Shown: piece by piece, positions 56,818-64,000 of the stretch
Layout of the letters: every line of letters starts with the position of its first letter
Position numbering within the stretch: the first letter of the stretch is position 1
NCBI GenBank assembly: GCA_018417955.1
Contig: JACTVC010000010.1
Span: 1,314,763-1,378,762 of the forward strand
Direction: 5' to 3'
DNA from: Laccaria trichodermophora
Taxonomy: Eukaryota > Basidiomycota > Agaricomycetes > Agaricales > Hydnangiaceae
Length of the DNA stretch: 64,000 bases
Notes under the pieces: generated by a model
What the model was told of the DNA's origin: nothing
Seen by the model: the letters and a program-made list of their open reading frames with translations, nothing else
Database searches by the model: none
Program-made: the position numbers and the translations under genes

Positions 56818-59800
56818 ATGCAGGAGGACTATCAGGTGAATTTACCAGAACACCTACGAGGGTACAAAGACAAACTGGTAGAAGAATGGGTTCAATCGGG
56901 CCGTTTGGTGAATACGCACCCCTATCAGAGAAGACCTGTGCATTACCCGCAATTTCACGAGGAGGATCGACCGGAATCTCCTCGAGCATGGAGTCGAACT
57001 CAAGGTTCTATGTCAAAGGATCCTAAGAATCAGGAACAGAGTCAGCTCTCGGTTTTTGGAACTGTTACTTTGGTAGATCATAGGCGTGTACCACCGACAG
57101 CTTCGATTTCCATGGCCCTGCATAGAAGCCACCTGCTCCATCACTTCCCTGATCGAAACTCTAACCTCATTGGGATAACTGCGAAAGGGCAGGAGGACGA
57201 AGACCCTCATAATCCTTGGGTCACGGTTCAGCGTGGTCACTCTCGAAGTGTCCATTCAGGGCTGAGTCTTCCTGGCAAAAGTGCACGCTTTGTTAGTCCT
57301 CAAGGAGACAGGCGGAATCCTTCTCCAGATCAGTTCTCAGTGACAAACTATTCTGGTTACGATCGTTCTGGAAGGAATGGGGGACCCTCGAATGGAGGAG
57401 GAGGACCACCAGGAGGAGGACTGCCAAGTTCAAGGAATCATCGGGTAGATAGTGGCCCACTGTATATGGGAAGTGATCCATGTAGCACGAGACAGGGGCC
57501 TCCAGGAGGCAACCCTCTAGGAGGAGGTCCCAATTATAGTCTTGAGCCGGAAGAAGAAAAGGGAAAGGGAGATTGGCAATTGAATAATAAAATTAGCATC
57601 GCGATGATACCACAGTGGGATGGGAATCCTACAACTATGATCGATTATATCATGGAAATCGCCTTACTTGCTCGTCTCTCAAAGAGAATCTTCAAGGAAA
57701 TAGGACAGATAGCACCCATACAATGGACTGGCTTAGCCAAGGGTTGGTGGATGAATCTACCCAGTGCAGACCAGGCTTACTTCTTGCAAGATTGGGAATG
57801 CCTTGTATCTGGGATACGAGATCATTTCATGAACGATGAATGGCTTAATGACCGGGGTATCGAATTTGACTCCATGCGCTTCAGACAAGGTAACTTACAT
57901 ACATGTGAAACTCCCAAGGAATACTTCAACCGGAGAATTCGCTTGAACATGGTCTTACACCCAGAGGAGGTTGACGGCCCCACGGTCACACATCGACTCA
58001 TGAACAGACAGCCGATTCTATGGGGATCAATCCTCAATACTACTTCTTGCACAAGTGTAGTACAGTTAACGAAGCTAGCCAAATCCATGGAGTCCAATCT
58101 GGTTGCGCAATATTACAATGGACTCCATATCGAAAAATATAAGTCAGCCCACATTGCAGAAGCCGTTTCCCCTGAGACTTCAGAGAAGAGTGTTGAAGAA
58201 GCAGCTCCCAGTGTGTCCAAGGAAGCCCATGCTGTCTTCAAGAAAGGACCGAAAAGGTGCACCGACTGGCCTAAAGGAAGGACCATTGCCAGTTACAGTT
58301 ATTGCAGAGACGACTCTGTAGTCAGCCAGGTCCCTCCCCCAGGTCCCTGCTTCATCTGCCTGAGTCCTAAACATTTCTTCTGGGATTGCCCTCATAACAC
58401 TAGGTTTTTCGCGAAGTCGGCTCACTCGGCAGACGTAGTAATAGATCAGGAGGAGTTATGGAGTCTGGACCTAGAGTACTACAACAATATCGCAGCCGCT
58501 ATGACATCTACTTCCGAGTATGCCTTGCCTGATTCTAAGTCCGAATCATCAGACATTACGGAAGTTGCTGACAAACGCAACCGCAATGAACGAAGGCGTG
58601 AGAAGTTTGACATGAAGTCTAAGCATAAAGGAAAACAAAGGCTGGAGTCACCTCCTATGGAGAATAGAGTGACCTGTCAGAAAATGAAGCTACATAAGCT
58701 AGCGACGGTAGCAACTTCTAGACACGCTTTGGAGGATTCCACTGCATCACCGTTAGAGGAACAATTATTCTCAGATGAGGAAGATATAGTGGATCACCTG
58801 GATCCGGAGACGAGTGATACTGAATCCCAATCCAGTAAAGGGGACGATGAATCTTCATCAACTAGTTCATCCTCCTCATCTCCGGTTTTACCCTCTTCGT
58901 CAGCAATGAAGACTGATTCGCGAAGGGTTACCATTGAAGAAGAGGAAGATCCTGAAGCTCCCCCTATCCCTAGTGCCGCACACAGCCCGCAACGTAATCG
59001 TGAAACGCAGAAGGACTTTATACCAGACGAATCAGAAATTATCACGGCCTTGAGGAAGGAGACCAAGCTGGAAGGATTAGGATCATTAGGCACCCAAGCC
59101 CTTCATATCAAAGCCCATGTACAATTCATAGGCAGAGGAGAAGTGAAAGCTCGTCTAGATTCAGGAGCCGACATTACACTCATGTCGGAGGATCACTAGT
59201 AGCTGCACTCTACATCGATGTATTTATGGCAGCTGCTGTGGCAAAACTTGATCAGCTACCATGAGGGAATGAAATGAAATTTCATTGATTCACGGCACCC
59301 ATTTCATTCAAAATGATTCATTCTGTTTCATTGATTCATGGCAACTGTTTCATTCATTTCATTTCATTGATTCACAGAAATTACTTCATTTTTCATTTCA
59401 TTCCACCACAGCAACTGTTTCATTCATTCCTTCATTGTTAGAGCTGGGAAAATTATTACGTAATTGATGTAAAATATTAAAGTGCCTTATTTGGCAACAG
59501 TATGCCTATCTTGTTATGTATTTGAGCCTCAAATGCAAAAGTACTCCCATATGGCCTCCCACACCACTGCAGTAGGGCACAACACATATCAGGCATAATT
59601 GTATATTATTTCCTTATTTAGGTGTGTATTAAAACATCGAAATTGTTGCCTGAAAGATTGAAACAAAAATGAAATAAAGAATGAAACAAAAATTCCATGG
59701 TAAGAATGAAACAAAGAATGAAACAAAGAATGAAATAGTTGCCAGGAATAAATGAAACAGAATAAATTTCATTCTTCCTGGTAGGAATGAAGAAAGGATT

Positions 59801-61260
59801 GAAATGAAATGGAATGAAACAAAAACGATTTCATTCTCCACGGCAATGAATGAAAAAAAATGAAACAGTTGCCGGGAATGAATGAAACAGAATAAATTAT
59901 CTCAAATGAAACAGGTGCCGTGAATGAATGAAAACTTTGCATTTCATTCATTCACGGTAGCTGATCAAGTTTTTTTATGGCAGCTGCCATAACTACATCA
60001 TGTAATTGGCAGCTACCAGTCGGAGGATTTCTGGAAGCAGATGGGAACTCTAATGAAGCTGAAGGAGGGAATGAGGATGAAGTTATACCACCTTACGGGT
60101 CATGCTAAGGTCTTAGGCTACGTCAAAACACGTCTATACACTCAAACAACCGATGACGCATGGATCAGCTTCGAGCTGGAAGCATACGTAGTACAAGGAA
60201 TGAAAGTTCCTTTGTTACTAGGGGAGGACTTCCAGACCGCCTATGAATTACATGTGAAAAGATACGCCACCGGGCATTGCGAAGTCACTGTAGGCGATAG
60301 CTCGAGGATTATTCCAGCCTCCTCTGCTCACAATGTGGATTTGGGATTCGAAATACGCCAAGCATACTTGGCCAAATCCTTCGTCCGAGCCAAGACCGCT
60401 AGGAGAAACAGAGCAAGGGATATGAAGAACATGCCGAAAGATTTACAGCCGGTCTACGCAACGGAAGACGTTCAAATAGAAGCTGGAAAGGTGAAGATGG
60501 TCAGAATAATGGGAGCCATGAAAGAAAGAAAGGACTGGCTTGTGGAAAGGGTCATAGTAGGAACAGATACCACAGATATTCTGGCTGCCCCCTTTACATG
60601 GATTAATTCAGACAACCCTCTCCTGCCAATCGCGAACCCAGGAACAAGACTGCTATATGTGAGAAAAGGCGAAGTGGTAGGAAGACTGGCAGATCCTTCA
60701 GCATATTTAGATCATCCAGACGAGGAAGCCCTACCCAAGTACGTCGCATCTGCAGAAGCTATTCGGGCTGTCATTACAGGAACGTTACGAGAGCAAGATC
60801 TAGCCAAAGCCAATAAGCCCCCTCCTGTAGTCCCAGATAGTAAACTCGAGGGCAAGGAAAGTTGGGGACCGAAAACTACTGCGGTACTAGAGGACTCCGC
60901 TTCAGGCCCAGTCTCAGAGTTAGTCAACTTAGGGCCTGATATTCCTGAGGACATTCTACCGAGATTGGAGGAAGTGTTGCAGAAAAACGCACAAGCTTTC
61001 GGTGTAGACAGAAGGCTAGGACATGTGGACGCCAAGGTCACAATCCCTCTTCATCCCAATACGAAGCCAATCTCGTTACCCATGTATGGTGCATCCCCTG
61101 CGAAACGGGAAGTAATTGATCAACAAGTTAAGGCGTGGTTTGAAGCGGGCGTAATTGAGCCCTCTGTCAGCCCTTGGGGGTTTCCCGTGGTAGTCGTGTA
61201 CAGGAATGGCAAAGCTCGACTAGTGGTGGATTACCGGAAGCTGAATGCGAATACTATTCC
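56818..61260 (+). pseudogene. LTR-A copy 2 Gag-Pol: zinc knuckle, protease, start of RT
   Basis: The part up to 59193 holds a Gly/Pro-rich linker, the Ty3 Gag capsid-like region (WTGLAKGWWMNL, FMNDEWLNDRGIEFDSMRFR, TPKEYFNRRIRL), a CCHC zinc knuckle (CFICLSPKHFFWDC), a Ser/Asp/Glu linker and the protease motif LDSGADITLMS. FB4 then interrupts it. From 60029 the same frame resumes (FWKQMG, LLLGEDFQTAYELHV) and enters RT at KAWFEAGVIEPSVSPWGFPV and VVDYRKLNANTIP, where the LTR-B 3' LTR begins. RT catalytic YxDD, RNase H and integrase are not in the window. A fungal chromovirus-type element by its close copy with a chromodomain. The four upstream TGA codons plus truncation make it defective. Confidence 0.88.
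59194..60020. mobile_element. Small inverted-repeat element FB4 in pol, TSD CGGAGGAT
   Basis: 827 bp. Ends CACTAGTAGCTGC (left) and ACTGGTAGCTGCC (right, inward), with inverted similarity for ~65 bp up to AAACTTGATCAGCTACC. CGGAGGAT is found at 59186-59193 and 60021-60028. The interior consists of ATGAATGAAACAGTTGCCG-like and TTTCATTCATTC repeats in inverted halves. Removal with one target copy restores the pol frame between SED and FWK. No coding capacity. Ends resemble FB1. Confidence 0.9.
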
Positions 61261-61626
61261 TGTGAAACCGGGTTGTCGTTCTTGACCTCTCGACAAAGGC
61301 GTGAGCGAGTGAGGGTAGCGGAGAAGATGCGGGGAATGTGTGAGAGCGCACGTGGAGCGGTCATGCGTGTCGTGGCTGCACCTCCGTGATCCAGTGACCC
61401 TGGACGAGGGACACTGTCACCCAGCGCGGGGCTCTGGTATCCCGGAGGGGAGGCACAAGGCAGCCTAGCCGTATACGATAGGGATGACCCGCTCCACATA
61501 TAAGTTTATGTGAAAGTTGCAAGTGGTTTATTTGTTAGTCTCGGCACCACATAACAAGAAGATAACAAGAGTAAATACGATGGTCCCATGTCACGCAAGA
61601 TAGGTAAGTAGTACTACGGTATCACA
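61261..61626 (-). repeat. LTR-B, 3' LTR
   Basis: 366 bp, TGTGATACCGTAG...GTTTCACA on the minus strand; homologous to 14039-14396 but clearly diverged, and much richer in CpG. Preceded on its upstream side by the purine tract. Confidence 0.85.
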
Positions 61627-61636
61627 AAGCCCCCCC
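61627..61636 (-). other. Polypurine tract, LTR-B
   Basis: GGGGGGGCTT on the minus strand directly upstream of the 3' LTR, matching the arrangement at 14839. Confidence 0.75.
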
Positions 61637-61672
61637 GTGAGATTGGAGCATCGACCATGGTGTTGAGCTCCT

Positions 61673-63898
61673 TCAGCGCCGTCGCCGTCGTCTCTTCCGC
61701 TCTTCGCGTTCCTCGTCCCGCCTTCTGTACCCCTGGATCTTCTGCCCACTCCGACGACCCCTCTTTGTCCTCTTATAGTCTGGTTCTCCGACATCATCAA
61801 GATCGACGGGATCCTCGTCCATGGAATCCTGCGTAGGATGCAGATCATCCGGAGTGACCAGTGGGGCCGTCAGTGGCTGAACTGCGCCTCCCCAAGACAT
61901 ATGACTATTCCAAGGAACGGGGCTTCCCATAGGCAAATCCTCCGGTACTCGTTCGGCAGCCACCCACTGAGTGGAATCCGAGAGTCTGGCAGCTAGATTG
62001 GAAGACGCTGCGTCGCTCAACCTGGCGGATAAACGTTCCGTCATCCGAGACATGAGGGTTGGCTGTGCGGGGGTGGGAGGTGGGGATCCGGAAGGCATTT
62101 GTCTTGTAGTCGAGATTCTGGAGGCTAGTGGCTCTGTAGGCCGTTCAAGGGCGAAAGACGATGGCGCGGTCGTTGAAGGCAATGCTGCAGCCACTGGCCA
62201 TGGTAACAGAGCACTAGGGGTTGCCTCCGACGATGGCATAGGGAGGGGTAGTACAGTCGTATTTCCCTGTAAAAGGACAGGGCTGAAGGTATTTCCTGAT
62301 GGTGACCACATGAAGGCAACGTTCGCGCCAAAGGGCAGCGGGGCGTTATGCGGTAATCCTACAAAGGCAGGTCCACTGGGTAATACGGGCAACGGAGGGA
62401 TCTGCATGGTTGTAATCGAGTCCATATTCAGAACAGCAGCAGAGTCGAGTTTATTCTGATTTTCCCAGGGGCCCATCAGGATTGAGTTACACAAGTGACG
62501 GAGAGGACGGGGTTCTGGGGACCTAGATCGACGGTAAGGGGCACGTTCATGATAGCGAGGAGAAGGAGTCCGCTGGTATCGTCTTCTGGAGTATTTGGGA
62601 CACACAGGTGATCGTCATCGCGGAGGGGGTGAAGATCTTCTGTTGACGCGATAGCGGTCTGTTGAGGGAGATCGTTGCTGGACGTCCCGAGACTTGTGAC
62701 GTCCTTTGGTGTCCCTACCCAGGGAGGATGAACTGGTCATAGGTTCTGGGATTGAGGAAGGCCTTTGCTCTTCGGCATCCGCCGTGGGGTCTGGCCATCG
62801 GAGGGAAGAACGAGCAAGGGCTCCAACATAGTCTTCGTAATCTGTGAAGGCGACCAGTAATTCCCTGTCATTTTCTCTTCTGTGATGCATGTAGGTCCTC
62901 ATTTGACGAGCTTGGTCCACTGACTCCATTTCGAACCAAAAGCTCTGATTGCGGCCGGAGTTGGCTCTGAAAATCTGTCTGACCGTAAGATGAAGGCGAG
63001 CGGCGATTGATGTTATCAGACTTTGGGTGGTCGAGAATCCTTCCGAGGAAGGTAGCCCATATAACATCAGAAATGCGGAAGCGAACTCGAAAGGGTCCGT
63101 TACGGGAGCCTCTTCCGTCCTGATCTCCGAATCCACAGTGAAGGTGAGGGGAGGGATCTGCGGACCCATAGCTTCGTGAATAGAATCTTCATCCCCCAAT
63201 GAGATCTCATCTTCATTCCACGTACGATTCGTTACTGGGACAGGCAAGGGAGGGGGAATTCGAGTGGGCTCAGACAAGTTGACTCTTGGTTCTACGGTTG
63301 CACCTAAGGCAGCGGGCTCAGTTCCGACAGATGGAGTGACAAGGGGTGATTCGACGATTTGGGCTGGATGCGGAGCTCTAGCTTCAACAACCTGAGCAGC
63401 GGGCGTGGGGATCGCGCTCTCAGTTGTTACCTTCGAGGTCGTTGCTTTATTTTGAACTGATTGTCTTAAGAAGTCCAGGTTGGGATAGTAGTCGTCGTCG
63501 CTGTCACTGTCATCGTCAGGTGGAGGTCGCGGGGTTTCATTCAAACGTGGGAGGTCTTCCGGTCTGGGAACGGGAGCTACTTTGCCTACATCAGATGATT
63601 GCGGCTCCTGAGTTTTGTAGATCCAGAAGGGCTGTGGACGTCGAGTCTTGGTCATGTCCTTATATATTCCCTTCGGACAGGGTATACCAAAGACGTCCGG
63701 ATTTGATACGCATCCTTGCGGCGCTCGAGGCGGGTGAAGAAAGAAGAGGTGTCGATGCTTGTCTCTGTCGTACATGGAATGAGAACGGTGATCGGGAACA
63801 AACTTGGCGCCCACTTCGCGGAAGGTCCCTTCAGGCTGGTGATTTTCTACCCATTTGACCCACCTTTTCCATTCATGCGGAGGAGCACCTGGTCGGCT
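61673..63898 (-). pseudogene. LTR-B additional 3' ORF: RRM-like plus RS-rich region
   Basis: One frame from before 63814 to 61673, broken only by TGA at 62615-62617. It begins with a WKRWVKWVEN segment and FVPDHRSHSMYDRDKHRH, then an acidic and Pro-rich linker, then a domain starting AFLMLYGLPSSEGF with LITSIAARLHLTVRQIFR, NQSFWFEMESVDQARQMRTY and ELLVAFTDYEDYVGAL, which has RRM-like strand-helix-strand spacing. A Ser/Arg-rich stretch follows (RSPSTDRYRVNRRSSPPPR, then after the TGA RSPVCPKYSRRRYQRTPS), a Pro/Ala-rich region, a duplicated RLSARLSDAASS block and a very basic C-terminus. The layout is like an SR-type RNA-binding protein. It sits in the position of the LTR-A extra ORF. Function unknown; the RRM call is from pattern only. 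Confidence 0.6.
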
Positions 63899-64000
63899 TA
63901 CAAGGTTTACTGATAGACTACAAAAGTCAGACTTAGACTACAAAAGTTTGTAGTGTGCGCTTTTTCATTAGAAAAGTTTATAGTGTCTGCTTTTTTAGAC
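63899..64000. repeat. Start of another foldback-type repeat block
   Basis: TTTACTGATAGACTACAAAA followed by TTTGTAGTGTGCGCTTTTTC units, as in FB1 and FB3. It begins abruptly inside what is an internal repeat in FB1, without the CACT end, so it is a fragment or a different family member. It interrupts the LTR-B 3' ORF. Confidence 0.7.

Larger units (their letters stand above)
39875..61260 (+). mobile_element. Ty3/gypsy element LTR-A copy 2, nested and truncated
   Basis: 5' LTR 39875-40190, PBS, leader split by the KDZ transposon (40296-54973), gag, protease with FB4 inside, and RT cut off at 61260 by an LTR-B 3' LTR. Comparison with the leader of copy 1 at about 27115 (GGGGATATGAATTGAGGG) shows that the two halves around the KDZ element were once contiguous. 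The downstream part (rest of RT, RNase H, integrase, 3' LTR) is not in the window, so whether the element continues beyond the LTR-B insertion is unknown. Confidence 0.88.
61261..64000 (-). mobile_element. Second LTR-B retroelement, 3' portion
   Basis: Minus-strand element: 3' LTR 61261-61626, polypurine tract, and additional 3' ORF to about 63898, where foldback-type repeat sequence begins. Inserted in RT of LTR-A copy 2 after AATACTATTCC. Its 5' end is outside the window. Confidence 0.8.

Noticed and set aside
27545..60020. Classifying the foldback elements as CACTA (CMC) transposons
   Set aside because: Termini begin CACTA or CACTT, but target duplications are 7-8 bp, not 2-3 bp.
5346..62617. 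TGA as a reassigned sense codon in this genome
   Set aside because: Intact genes (DUF6699, TET, Zn-cluster gene, small coiled-coil gene) contain no internal TGA, and the LTR comparison shows CpG decay that explains TGA-only nonsense more simply. Not excluded for the LTR-A copies.

Overview
The window looks like a piece of nuclear genome from a mushroom-forming basidiomycete (Agaricomycetes). Genes have short ~45-60 bp GT-AG introns. One gene encodes a DUF6699-type protein, and there are a KDZ transposase with a CxC2 cysteine cluster, a TET/JBP-type dioxygenase and Ty3/gypsy chromodomain retroelements. No rRNA, functional tRNA gene or CRISPR array was seen.

Layout. Positions 1-14038 are a host-like locus: the end of a large foldback element (1-3453), a multi-exon gene broken by two in-frame TGA codons (3762-8107), a doubtful minus-strand gene, a DUF6699 gene (10265-11086), a 1.07-kb inverted-repeat element with TSD CAAAAC (12026-13096) and a small ORF. 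From 14039 to the window end nearly everything is nested transposons. An outer retroelement (LTR-B, 14039) is interrupted by (i) a Ty3 element, LTR-A copy 1 (14522-27517, TSD TACAA), which itself holds foldback FB2; (ii) foldback FB1-B (27545-32271, TSD ATCCTTC); (iii) foldback FB3 (33521-39470, TSD CTATCGA) inside its gag-like ORF; and (iv) a second Ty3 element, LTR-A copy 2 (from 39875). Copy 2 in turn contains a 14,678-bp KDZ transposon (40296-54973, TSD ATATGAA) and a small element FB4 (59194-60020, TSD CGGAGGAT), and is cut off at 61260 by the 3' LTR of another LTR-B element that runs to the window end.

The most interesting unit is the 14.7-kb KDZ transposon. It carries an intact four-exon TET/JBP 5-methylcytosine dioxygenase gene with all expected metal and 2-oxoglutarate residues, a CxC2-KDZ transposase, a Zn-cluster/coiled-coil gene, a small coiled-coil gene and one unrecognised gene, between inverted ends rich in TTGGGCCCAA palindromes. 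The TET-KDZ association is known for fungi; the precise ends, target duplication and cargo set here can be read directly.

A second theme is CpG decay. The two LTRs of copy 1 differ at nine places and all nine are CpG transitions. Every nonsense codon I could place inside an otherwise continuous ORF (ten sites) is TGA, as expected if methylated CGA is the source. So the window shows both a likely cytosine-methylation footprint and a mobile gene family that acts on methylcytosine. A third theme is a set of long palindromic elements with CACT(A/T) ends and 7-8 bp target duplications, resembling the KDZ duplication and not CACTA elements. A fourth is that both LTR families carry extra ORFs after the integrase position whose C-terminal parts look RRM-like, one of them followed by an RS-rich stretch.
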